Source: Sisyra terminalis
Lineage: Eukaryota > Arthropoda > Insecta > Neuroptera > Sisyridae
Assembly (NCBI GenBank): GCA_958496175.1
Contig: OY292276.1
Location: forward strand, 61,579,080-61,643,079
Direction of reading: 5' to 3'
Length of the DNA: 64,000 nt
Under the pieces are notes generated by a model, which had not been told where the DNA came from, ran no database searches, and saw only the letters and a list, made by a program, of their open reading frames with translations. Both the position numbers and the translations under genes were made by a program. Numbering within the stretch: position 1 is the stretch's first letter; each line of letters starts with the position of its first letter. Positions 43,368-55,900 of this stretch are shown in pieces.

Positions 43368-44138
43368 CGATAAATTTGCGGCTCTGCAGGAAAAGAAATG
43401 ATCAACAAAAAAAATCCCTTATCTTATCGGTACACAAAAGTTTTTTGATGACTGACCTATTTTGAGCCGAAAATCTTATATTGATTTGGGAACCGATTGG
43501 CGATGATGTGATATTCTAATTGTATGAAAACCTGTTCCTTGTACTGTTCTACACGTCATTTTTCAAGGTTTTACGATTATAAATCCCATGACATCAAATA
43601 ACTGGGTAAGACTCCTCTCCATTCACCATTGAATTTATTATGTAATCTTTGACGTTTACTATGTGTTATTGGAAAAAGTTATTGCTTTAAATCAATTATT
43701 TCATTTTGCAAACTTGAATTTAAAAAAAAAATACGACAAATTTGATAAAAAAGATTTTTTTTCTTAACAACTCAAATACCGTACATTGTAATCATTTTGT
43801 TTTTTTTTTTCTTGCATCAAAATTCTAGTACGTGTAGAACTTTATTAGTACTCTACATAAACACAATTTGAAATTCAACTAAATATTAAAATATTCATCA
43901 TTAAATTAAAACTAATTACGAAGGATTATCAACGTCATAAATCTAGAGATTAACGATAAGTTTTATAATTGGATTTCAAGGATTAGTTTATTTATTTTTA
44001 CCAATTGTAATCTCGGACTACTTCACGCTGCGTCTGTCAACCGGTTTTTGTTAAATTGAAATTACATTCAATAGACCTAAATGGACTGAAATTTTCGTCT
44101 AATTGGATTAATGTGGTGCGAAAATAAATTCGTAAACG
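43368..44138. promoter_or_regulatory. Divergent promoter region, PPP1R16 / TMEM42
   Basis: 770 bp separates the PPP1R16 ATG (minus) from the TMEM42 ATG (plus). A reverse-strand acceptor CCTGCAG near 43381 marks the 5' UTR exon of PPP1R16. The slightly GC-richer patch 44010-44045 (CACGCTGCGTCTGTCAACCG) is a candidate core. A shared bidirectional promoter is possible but unproven. Confidence 0.4.
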
Positions 44139-44630
44139 ATGCATTTGAAATCATATAATGCAATTTTTTCGGGATTATGTGGTGCGATGGCAAGTCTGTG
44201 CGGAAAATTGTCAGCAGGCTTACCAGGTTTTGAGGTAGATGGCGCCATCGTTTACTTGGATGGAGGCAATTTTAAATTTGAACGACAAATTTTTTTCAGG
44301 AACGCTACGAAGTGAAAATATTTTTTATTTTGCTAATGCTAATGTGTAATGCTGGTGTTTGGACATTTTTTGTGAAGGCATTGCATTCGTCTAGTTCATC
44401 GCTGAATGCAACTTTGGTCGCCTCGACGACAAATTACCTGGTTTCGGTGAGTTTTAATGCATTTTTTTTAAAATGATTAATATTAAGGGTTTAAATGGTT
44501 TTAACAGGCACTATTGGGGATGATTGTGTTCCACGAGGCTACGAAATTGTTGTGGTGGTGCGGTACTACGTTGATGATTTCTGGATTGATTTTGGTGTCA
44601 TCCGAAGATCATTCCAATAAAAATAATTAA
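44139..44630 (+). CDS. TMEM42: TMEM42-like multipass membrane protein
   Basis: Three exons (44139-44234, 44300-44446, 44508-44630), all phase 0, give 121 residues; introns are 65 and 61 bp. An in-frame TAA two codons upstream (44133) fixes the start. Four hydrophobic segments are visible: FSGLCGAMASLCGKL, VKIFFILLMLMCNAGVWTFF, YLVSALLGMIVFHE, and LLWWCGTTLMISGLILV. VWTFFVKAL, SSSSSLNATLVASTTNYLVS and FHEATKLLWW match the TMEM42 family, half of an EamA-type drug/metabolite transporter fold. The biochemical function is not established. The exons are too short to appear as a single long frame. AATAAA at about 44814 is a plausible poly(A) signal. Confidence 0.88.
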
Positions 44631-45465
44631 TTTAACGAATAAGATTTATAATAAGTTGAAGAAATGAAGATTTAATTAAAGGTTTACATTTATTTTATTG
44701 CTTTTATGGATAAATATAATGCGATAGAAATATTACTAATAATTATTTGGCTCTCATAAATTTCAATTCATATTTTAATTGTATCGCAATATTTTTCTAA
44801 TCTATTATAAGGACAATAAAACTTTTAACACTGAATTATAAAAATAAATATTTCAGCTGAAATAAAGTGTCGGATGACAAACATCAAAATTTTTTCCAAA
44901 GGCAAATATTTACTCATTGAAACAAGCGACTTTTGCCACCCCTTTGACCCCAAATGACAACACTGTGCGGCATTAAAAATTGATGAAGGTATCAGATAAA
45001 ACCTGACGGGCGTTTTTATTTATTCACACGAATTTCTCTGCAGAAAACATTGGAAGTACAACAATAAAAGTAAAATGTCGACCCGAAAAATATTGAAATT
45101 TTATATTAGGGAAATTTCATAAGTTTATATGGAGACCGGTGGCAGGAATAATATAAAATTTGTTGACAAAAACCCCACCTTCGATTGCCGCCGCGACACA
45201 GATGTGGAATGAATTTAAATTTGATTTCCCTGCTTTTCTGTTGGAAGAGAAAATAGTATTGGTAACATTGATTGATTTTCATTCATATATCTAGAGGCTT
45301 GCATGATTATTTTCGACGTTTTTCAGGAAATTTCGTTGATTAAGAAATTGTTGAAATGAAGAAAAGTAAATTAATTTCATTTATATATTATCAATATTTT
45401 TTCAATTTGAGGAATTGAGGAATAATCTAAATCCCTCCAAATCGGTCATGAAAACATCAATTAAG
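44631..45465. other. TMEM42 3' flank, no further feature
   Basis: AT-rich sequence with the probable TMEM42 3' UTR (to about 44830). 44900-45250 is mildly GC-richer, with no supported frame. Confidence 0.35.
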
Positions 45466-46065
45466 TTAACGAAGATACTCCAGTCGTAAAGTGTCAAGAG
45501 AAATAATATAAAAAAAAAAAACTACGATGGTAGAACTCAAGTGATTTTCTTGATAAATTTCAATATGCATTAGTCTATTGGAACCATTTTCTCGTGAGGA
45601 TTTTTCTGACCTTTTCTGAAGCAAATCCTGGTGGAAATGTAAAAATAATTACCCGGAAAAGTCTTTAGAACTAAAAATAAGACTTCAAAGTGCTATAAAA
45701 ATCTTCATATAGTCCACTAAGAATTTCTTTTAAAGGGTTACTTAAGAAAATTTTGAATTAATATGCTGACCTATTAGTTAACGAAGATACTCCAGTCGTA
45801 AATATAAAAACGTAAAGTATTAGGAGAAATAATAAAAAAGAAACTACGATGGTGGAACTCAAGTGATTTTCTTGATAATTTCCAATATGCATTAGTCTAT
45901 TGGAACCTTTTTCTCGTGAGGATTTTTCTGACCTTTTCTGAAGCAAATCCTGGCGGAAATCTAAAAAAAAATTACCCGGAAAAGTCTTTAGATCTAAAAA
46001 TAAAACTTCAAAGTGCTATAAAAATCTTCACATAGTCCACTAAGAATTCCTTTTAAAGAATTAAT
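45466..46065 (+). repeat. Two-copy tandem duplication, about 315-bp unit
   Basis: 45466-45745 and 45776-46065 are closely similar, sharing AACGAAGATACTCCAGTCGT, ATGCATTAGTCTATTGGAAC, and TTACCCGGAAAAGTCTTTAG. Few differences accumulate apart from small indels, so the duplication is recent. No coding frame runs through both. Confidence 0.85.
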
Positions 46066-46234
46066 TGAAAGAAAACTTATATTTATATTTTCTGGTAAAA
46101 TGCAACTTGGGAAATTTTATAGTGCATATAAAATTCATTGCTTGGTGAAGACTTGTATTAAATTACATATACATTATGAATGCAATCTTTGAAATGTCAG
46201 AGAGTAATGATCCAATGCAACTGAAATTAGTTTC

Positions 46235-46991
46235 CCAATTTCGTTCTAGTTCACCATTGTTTGCATAAGACCATGATTCATGTATGAAAACTGCGACACA
46301 TTTTGAATGCATTTGTGTAATACGTCGTTGCATTTACACACACTTGTGAATATCGACCGCGGGGGATGATCCGGGGACGTCGGCGATAGTTTTTCACGCC
46401 AAATACGTTTCCTCGCGTTTACTTTATCAGACACGTCGGCGCCGTTTCGAGAAAGCCAACCATATATATTTTGTTATCGATTGAACAATGACACAAAGTT
46501 AACAACCAGCTACGTTTATGTCAAGTCTCCAAGCTCTTAAACGTAGATTTTATTGTTGAGCTTTTATGTTGGTTCTTTGTTAACATATACACAAAAAAAA
46601 GCAATACAATTTAAAGTTAGTTTTATATTAAAATGTGTGAATTTTGGTGTGGCATGTTTGGGATGGTGTACGATGGCGTTGATGTGAAACGGGATCGACG
46701 TGGTTAGGGGTCGTGATGTGAAGAAGTCCAGCAGTCGGGATTCCTTCGGGGGTCGCCCCAACATGTGCGCCATGATTCAACCCCGTCAATTCGACTGCTG
46801 CTGTTGTTGTTGTTGTTGTTGTTGTCGTCGCTGTCAACATCAAATGGGGCACAAGCGCCACGAGCCACACATTCGTCCACGTTGGGACCTCCAGTGAAAT
46901 AAAATCCTCCTTCAGTCTTTCACTTTCGTTTTTTCGGGGCTCGTGCCGACTTGTTTGGTGTACACGCGGTAATCCAACACCTCCGTCAGCC
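46235..46991 (+). promoter_or_regulatory. 5' UTR and promoter region of the DUSP gene
   Basis: A GC-richer block (46330-46450 and 46630-46991) directly precedes the first coding exon. It includes a TGT/TTG microsatellite at 46796-46825. The reverse-strand open frame at 46628-47095 is antisense to this region and the first exon and is treated as chance. Confidence 0.5.
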
Positions 46992-49900
46992 ATGGGTAAT
47001 GGAATGAATAAGGTCAGTACAGAAACTTGGTAACTTAATATCCAACAATTAAATATCAAATTTAATTCCGTAACTAACGTGGAAAAAACTTTCATTTTAC
47101 CTCAAACAATTTATATTGCCACCAACCATGAAACTGGCTTTGCTGATAAGAAAAATGCAAATTGTTTTCTGCAGAATAAATGAGGAAAACGGGGACAATA
47201 GACTCGGTGTTGATGTTTTAATTAAGAGGCCTCCGAGGCGCTCCTTAAAGCACAAAAAGCTTCCGGTTTGTCGGGGACAGTTGGACAGGATGTTCTCATT
47301 CCTCGTAACTTTTCAAATCTTTTTTAATAGATTTACTCGAACTCTATAAAACAATTAGTTTAGATGTTTTTCATTAGGGGGAGCGAAAAATAAAAACGTT
47401 GGGGTTTTTGGCCCACGGGGGACGATTTCAAACGGGCGGCTCATATGCATAAATACTACATGTAATTTTATAACGAGCTTATGTCGTGCTTCACGTGAGC
47501 TTTTGTTCGAAAATCTCCATTGTTACGAGAGACCAAAGTGTGTTAACTAGTGCAAGACCAAGATTTTTTTTCTTGAGAGCCCAAAGCAAAAAAAGGAAAA
47601 AAAATAAACAATAGTTGTGGTCTGAAAGTCACTTTTCCCTCTTTTATTATAAATTTATTTATAAATGAAAAGTGATCAACGCCAAGTTTCATATAAACGC
47701 GTCGACTATGTGCTTGAACGGACGTTTGTGATTTTTGGTCATTGTTAAAAAAAATTTCTTTTTGAATTTTTGTGATTGCAAAATTGTGATTGAAGAGATC
47801 TCTGTTTTATCGATATTATTTTTGACAACCCGCTGTTGCTTATTTGTTTTTCGGCTCCATTTTTATTTCGGTTTTTTTGAATTTGGCGATATTATGAATT
47901 TGCATTTTTTCGATTTGGACGGCGAACGGGTGCCCGCTTTTGATACATTCGACTATGGAATGTCCAAAGTATGTGTATACACGTTTTTTCATTGATACTA
48001 ATTGATAATTTTTTATTTTTAGTTTTTTCTTGGCAATAATTAATTTGCACGCTTAGGTAGTATGATAAAGAGCGGGAGATTTTTCCCGATTTGAATAAAT
48101 CGATTTTCCGGGAAGGGATTGACGACATAGTTGTCGGTTGTGTGAAAATGACGTTCCCGGTTTCCTTCCCGTCTATCCTTTTTTGAAATCCATATAAATT
48201 TGATACGTTGAATGTAACCTAAATGTCATTTTTGTCGAACGAACGGAAATTTATTATGTTTGATGATCAATATTGAATGTTTCACAATATTATTTTCCTC
48301 GATGGCAGGGGACGATCGTTAAACCACTACTTTCTTATTAAAAGTATTACTTTACCTCTCTATCATTTAAATATTTAAAATTTTCATTTTTTTAAAGTTC
48401 TTTTCAAGGCCATAAGTAATTAGAGTTACATCAATTATTAAATATAATTAAAGGGAAGTGTTAAATACAAATTAGTCAGAACTATTCTTGTAAATTACAA
48501 TTTTCATTTACCATATGAAATTTCCCTCCTATGCAATAATTACAGAAAAAACAAAGTTGGATAGTCTTCTTTAAATCTTGGTTGAAATGTAGAAATATTT
48601 GTCCCAAACACATTCTAAAAAAGTCTTCAAATATGACATTTTAAAGGCATTACTAAACATTTAATTGTACCTCTCATTTAGTTCAACCTATTGGTCTTAG
48701 GGCTACAAATGTTAAATGAAATCCTTCGAAAAGGACTCATGGATCTGTTATACATAATTAAGCAGCTATGAAGATGCAATATTGGCCAAATAAATTGAAA
48801 ATGGCAGAAATTACATGGTGCCCAGGCTTGGAAAAACCATACAAAGATAGACCTATCAATCTTCTACCAAGAATATCCAAATTGTTTGAGGAAAATCAGC
48901 CTGTAAAGAAAAATCAGTCAGCTGTATAAAAATGCCAGCTGTCTTGAGGCCTTTTCTACATTCCCGATTGTACAATTCTGATCTACCTACTGAGGAAAAT
49001 ACAATGACGGGGATGTTTGCGAACAATACAGTGATTATGGCTACCCATACAATCTCCAGCACCATCTAAACCTACTGAACTCTTGAGCTTAAAAATGGAA
49101 CATTAAAATTAACAAATCCAAGTCAGTTCAAGTAACTTTCACCCTCTGGAAAGTAATTCGCCCACCTGCCAATCTAGATTCATCTGTGATTCCCTCATCT
49201 ACTACCCTTAAATATCTGGGTGCTTACCTAGAGAAGAGATTCACTAGGACGTACCACATAACACAGAAAACAACTGCTGAGAAAGGCTTTTAAACTTCCC
49301 GTGGATGATACTTTTAATACTTCATCGATAGAAGACTGAAAAAGAAGTAAAGAAGTTCCTCCAGGGGAAATACTTTCCGCCAAGTTTCTGCCACCAAATT
49401 GAATAAGAGAATCTGGATCCTGATGGCCAATTTTAAAAAAAAAGAGGAGAAAAAATCACAATAGTTGGCAGATAGTAAGTGCTCGTATGTCTTGCTGGAA
49501 ACAAGGACCAAAAATATCTATCTACAATTATTTTTGGGCCATGAAATGATTGTTTATCGACCAATCTAATGGTTGCTATGGACCATTTACGTAAAAAGTA
49601 GCCTTGTCACTGATTTTTTTTCGAAGTTCGTAAACTTTTGTAAATATTTCATTTGGAACATGCAATCGATTATTATCTAAACTTTATAGGTTTCCAAATG
49701 CAAGTTTTTCCTCTAAAAACTTCAAAGGTTTTGACGAATTGAATTTATACTATTAAACCAATCGATTTTCTAGAAGTGCCATATTTGATACATACCGTAT
49801 CATCAAAATAAATTTTTTTTCGCTGACTGAACAGTTATACTGTGTATACAATATATAGAATATATTGCGGTCCAATTTATGTAGTATAGTTCAATATACA

Positions 49901-52900
49901 CAGTAATATATAAAAATCATACCATCAACAAAAATTTGAACAGAAGTTTAAACAAAAATATTTGTAACGTATTTCGATTGCCAAGGAAGGAATCTTCCTC
50001 CGTGGTCATCAAGTAGTTTAATTCACTTGTGACTGCTTGTGTTTAGGTGAATCATCACAAAGCAGTTACGGAGTGATCCAAACTACTTGATAACCACTGA
50101 GGAAGATTGCTTGGCAATCGAAATACGTATCTGGGCAATACGTCACGAATATTTTTGTTTGAACTTCTGTTCACATTTATGTGGGTGATATGGTTTTTAT
50201 ATATATTATTATATGAGATTATACTACATAAATTGGACTGCAATATATTTTATATATTGTATACACAAGGGTGATTTTTTTTTTGACTTTTTTTTTTTTG
50301 GTCCCATCGTGAAATTTTGTTGGAAATACTAAAAAAAAAATCCCTGAAAGTTTGAGCCCTTAATGTTAATTTTAAGTCCTCGACCAAGACGTGTAAAGAT
50401 TTCTCATTGAAAATACACAGAAACTCTGATTTTTTATTTTTAAATTTCTATATCTCAGCGGCATTTCATCATGGGATCGCTTTTACCGAAGATGGTTTTT
50501 TCTCAGAATTAAACGCTCTACAAAAGTGCCCATTGCGACAAAGTCGTAACTCACACCGGTGAGGTAGTACGGGCCACTGAACCTGATTTTTCCATAAAAC
50601 TCGCGTTTTTTTTTTGCATTTATCTCGTAAATAACAAGAGCTACGGAAAAATTATAAATGAAAAATTTGTAGAGAATTTGATTTTCTACAAAAAAGTTCC
50701 TGTAGACCAAATCGCGAAGATCAATATTAAACGAGATATTAAGCCTTGAATTTTATGGAAAAATCAGGTTCAGTGGCCCGTACTACGTCACCGGTGTGAG
50801 TTACGACTTTGTCGCAATGGGCACTTTTGTAGAGCGTTTAATTCTGAGAAAAAACCACCGTTGGTAAAAGCGATCCCATGAAATGCCGCTGAGATATAGA
50901 AATTTAAAAATAACAAATCAGAGTTTCCGTGTATTTTCAATGGGAAATCTGTACACGTCTTGGTCGAGGACTTAAAATTAATATTAAGGGCTCAAACTTT
51001 CCGGGAATTTTTTTTTTGGTATTTCCAACAAAATTTCACGATGGGACCAAAAAACAAAAAAAAGTCAAAAAAAAAAAATCACTCTAATAAACATAAATTT
51101 GAACAGAAGTTCAAAGAAAAATATTTGTGACGTATTGCCCACATACGTGTTTCGATTGTCAAGCAATCTTCCCCAGTGATCATCAAGTAGTTTGGATCAC
51201 TCCGTAATTGCCTTGTGATGATTCACAAAATAATCACGGATTGACCTCAATTTATAAGTCGTGCCTTTCTCTTTTTGCGATGTGGTTATTTTTTTAATTA
51301 TTTTGTTTTTTATTATTTTATATTATTTTGTGAATCATCACAAGGCAATTACGGAGTGATCCAAACTACTTGATGAGCACTAAGGAAGATTGCTTGGCAC
51401 TCGAAATACGTATCTGGGCAATACGTCACGAATATTTTTGTTTGAACTTTTGTTCAAATTTATGTTGATGGTATGATTTTTATATATTATTATATCAGAT
51501 TATACTACATAAATTGGACCGCAATATATCCTATATATTGTATACACAACATACCATATCGTTTAGCGGAACCAATAGAATAACGATAGATCCAATATTT
51601 GGTCCTATATTATATTCCAGGTATGGGGATTCTTTGTGACAAATCATTTGTAAGATTTTTCTGATGGTTCCAGGCTCGTTTCTGAGCATAGCGGACCATC
51701 AAAACCATTTTTTTCTTAAAAATTCATAATCAAATTATTTTTTTCCATATTTTGAAACTAAAGTTGAAAATAAGCCGAAAGAAATACTATATTACCATAG
51801 AAATTCAATTAAAACTTTTTCTTTTTTGTTGAGGAAGTCATTAAAGCAGTGTGGCAATAATTTATTAAAGTTAATTACCGAAAATAATCTTGAACCCTTA
51901 GGAGAAGTATACGTTAAATTCCGATACTCTTTTCCAAGAAACGATCATTTTGTTTTCGTTTCCTTTTATGAATTATAAAGAAAATCAATTTCAGATTTCA
52001 TTTGATCATTACGTCGTAGTACTACTTACTATTTTTATAATGTTTAAATTGAACATATTCTTTTTGAACATACTGTAGTATAATTTTAATAGAGTTGAGC
52101 TTTTAAAGTGTATGTTATTAATGTTGAAAAATTTCTCCATAAAATTAAATTTTAGGTTTTCTAATCAGATTTGTGTGTTATGTGTCTGAGTTATTTTTGA
52201 AATGAAATGGGACGGGAAACCACTGGGGGTGAATGGATCGCACGATATACTTATGTGCGTTGGTTACGTTTACGTTTTTATTGATTTAATAGTTAGACCA
52301 ATTTAAGGGTTGGATTTTTTGTTGTTGAAATTGTATGTATATGAAAGAAAATAGCCTCAACTATAGTTATTTGCAAGCCATATGTATGCCTCCAAACTTA
52401 TAATCAAGCCCCGCCGTTATTTTATTGGGATTTGTAAGATTTTCATGTTTGATTTGATTTTCAAATGCTGCGTCTATTTAAATCAGAAAATATCGTTTCA
52501 CATGAAAATTGCCAAGTTCTTATTGTTTGTCTATTGATTTATTGATTTGAGTTTTACAAAGGGGTTGCATATATCGTGGGTCAATTTGATTGGATTTTAA
52601 ACGGAATTGTTTGTCGACAGGTGCTCACGGGGCTCTACGTTGGCAACTATCGGGACTCAAAAGATGCGGCTCAGCTGGACAAGTATGGAATCACCCACAT
52701 TGTGGCCATTCACGACACGGCTCGTCGAATTCATATGGTAAACATTAATCGCTCGTGTGAATCAATCAATCATTTCAATGAAAATTGATGAGACTGAAAA
52801 AGCAATCAATTATTTTTCCGTTCAAACGTGAAAGAATCATTTAAGAGTTTTTCCTGTGGTAGTAGTTTTATTTTATAGATTTTTTTACTGTCACTTCTAG

Positions 52901-55900
52901 GCTAATGAGATTTTGTTAGATGTGTATGCAACCATGTATACTTTAGTGTATCGCGGTTTGCATAAACACCTGGTTTCCCAATATTGCTCGATAGGGAATA
53001 ATTTTTTGAAATTATTTTTCTTTAACGGCGTTATAAAAAAAAATAAGACTAAATTTTTTACTAAAATACTAAAGTTCAAATTATTTTACGTTTCTTTTTT
53101 TAAAAAAATCTATTAATTTCCATGTTTTACTCTCACGTCTATGCCAATGAGTTTTTGTTAGATGTGTATGCAACCATGTATACTTCAATGTATTACTGTT
53201 TGCATATAACACTGGTTTCCTAATATTGCTCGATAGGGAATAATTTTTTCATATTATTTTTCTTTACCGGCATTACAAAAAATACTAAGACTAAATTTGT
53301 ACTGAAATATTAAAATTCAAATAATTTTACGTTTTTTGTTTTAAAAAAAAATCTCTTGATTTCCATATACAACTAGCTGAACCCAGGCCCTGCTCTAGCA
53401 AATTTGCCGCCCCGGACAAGATGAAAAAATGCCACCCCTTCAGGGTTGAAAAACACACAGAGTTTTAATATCACAAAATTTTTAATTTTTTGGAAAGATA
53501 TTTTTGTTAACTAAAAACTAATTTTTTCACATTTTTGTTCATATTGAATATCAAATATGACAAAATGCCGCCCCTGAAATTTTCCGCCCCGGGCGACCGC
53601 CCGGGTTGCCCACCCCTAAAGCGGGGGCTGGCTGAACCTGGCAGGCGTTGTGCTGCCAGCCTATGGGAAAAATTCCGGTGAAGTATTAGAATCACTTCCC
53701 TTATCACAACCCGCAGCATCCCTCGCTGTACCAATTATAACTTACCGTCAAGATATACATTTATCAATTACGTTTGGAGAAAATTTGCTCTACCTCTAAA
53801 AATCACTGTACGCAAGGTTTGTAAATTACACAGGTTGCTCCATTAGAAAACAAAAAAATGACGTCATAAGAAGACTTTTGAAATTGATCAGTCTGAAGAT
53901 ATGTACGAATTTCTTCTGGATACGTCACGTAGCCACCATGAGACCTGTGTATTTTGTAAACCTTGCACTTTACGATCATAACAATGAAGTATTGACAATT
54001 AGTAGTTATTGTATTGACCGTTGAAAAAGTCGTTTTATTGCAATTGCAGGTATATTACTGACGTGAAGCAGGCCTTTCACGTTCCAACTTGCAGTCGGAT
54101 TACTAGTTGGATCGCCCATATGATTCGCTAGACATCCAACTTCCAACAATTCACGGTCCGACTTTAGATCCAATTTCAAAAGTCGGACGACTAGTCGGAC
54201 TGCAAGTCGGAGCGTGAATGTCATGCTTAAGAAAAAGATAAAAACAATCTTTAAAGCGGATTGTATATTGTGACAAAATTTGAGCTAAATCGATGTAGAA
54301 CTTAGTTTTTGAAATCTAAAATCAACAACAATTTTATATATGTAGATAAACAATATATTGTTCATTGTTTATGTGGATTAGAGGTGGCCAACCCGTGGAT
54401 CAGAAAAGGCACCCTTGACAATTTTTTCGACCCACGAAATGCATGACTTATAAATAACATTTTATAATGACCAAATTGGTGAAAATCAAAATATTAAAAA
54501 ATGTTTACAGTGTATCTAAATTTAGTATGGAAAATTTGAGATATAACTTCGAAAGTGGCCCGCCATATCATTTTGGTTGGCCACCTCTGATTTCAAGTAC
54601 GCTGATTTTTCGATATCTTAAGAAAGAACATAGATATTTAATTAAATGTTCCAATTTATATCCAATTAATGGATATCCGTTTATTTTAATCGACCTCCTT
54701 CTAAATGCTACATTTATTATTAATAATTAAACGTAAATAGGCAACCTTTTCTTCCGAAGAAAAATTAGTTGAACTTGATTACAAAGTTTCTATCAAATCA
54801 GTAAAGCTGTCTTCAGATTGGAACCATAAGTAAAATCAGAATAAAATATTTGCTAACTTTTTAGATTAGACTTGTTGTGACCTTTATACTTATTGTTGGC
54901 GAAATACTAAGATCTACCTGAAAACAAAACACCGAAATCGATAAACCTGTTTTTCAATCATACGATAGAATTCAGGTAGACAAATATTAAAGTTCAATTT
55001 TATCAACTTTTGTCCCATAATGATCTCAATATTGTGAACAAAAGGGGCTGCATTCCAAACAGGTGTGAAATTGAAAAGAATTTTACCTGCTCCCAACTGG
55101 CGATAATAAATAATCGGAAAGAGGTGTTAATGTTTTTATAGTTGACAACAAATAATAAATACCTCAAACTGGCTTCAAATTCCTTAAACGACATATTTCA
55201 ATCTGCTATTCTTTCATTTTGGCCTTAAAGATTTAACTCTGTTATTTCATATCAACAGTTGAAAGTATGATAAATTGCATTCCATTCTAGCTAACGAGTA
55301 AACTGGTTTCCCACTTAACGTGTGGAATCCATACTGACAAAAGCCATAACAAAAATTAAAACTAAAATTTCCATTTTATTATTATTTCGTAATCTAAAGT
55401 AATTATAATAAAGGGTCTAGCAGGATCCACATGACGAGTTGGCCCCCAAATAGGGAACCTATGTCGAAATTTATGTCAAAATATCGGCTTGATATACAAA
55501 CACATTTTATATACTTTTCGCGACCAAATTCCTCGTTGCCCTGGAGATATGGGCAAAAATGTCCCCCCCCCCGCATGGCTATTTTTCAAAGTTATATATC
55601 TCAAAAACTGATTAAGCTAGAAAAGTGAAACCAACGCGAGGCTTTAGATTATTTTACATAGTACATCATATATTTTTTTGAAATTTTTAGAAAAAAAAAA
55701 ATATACAAAAAAATCCAAATAACAAATGAAATAATTTTTTTTTATGTGTTCTCTGAAAATGACAATCACGAAAAAAATATATTTTATACTTCTACATGAC
55801 CCCTATAAGTCATAAAAATTGCGTGAAAAAATAGTTGGTGCAACACCTTGAAAAAAAATGAAATGTGATTTACTCCTACTATTATACCTGGGTTTTATTT

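Noticed and set aside
46628..47095. 155-codon minus-strand open frame with a leader-like hydrophobic start
   Set aside because: It is antisense to the DUSP 5' UTR and the MGNGMNK exon; its Thr run is only the TTG microsatellite read backwards, and no domain is visible.
47116..47349. 77-codon plus-strand frame after DUSP exon 1
   Set aside because: Not in phase with a good donor to exon 2 and has no family resemblance, unlike the 47894-47968 segment.
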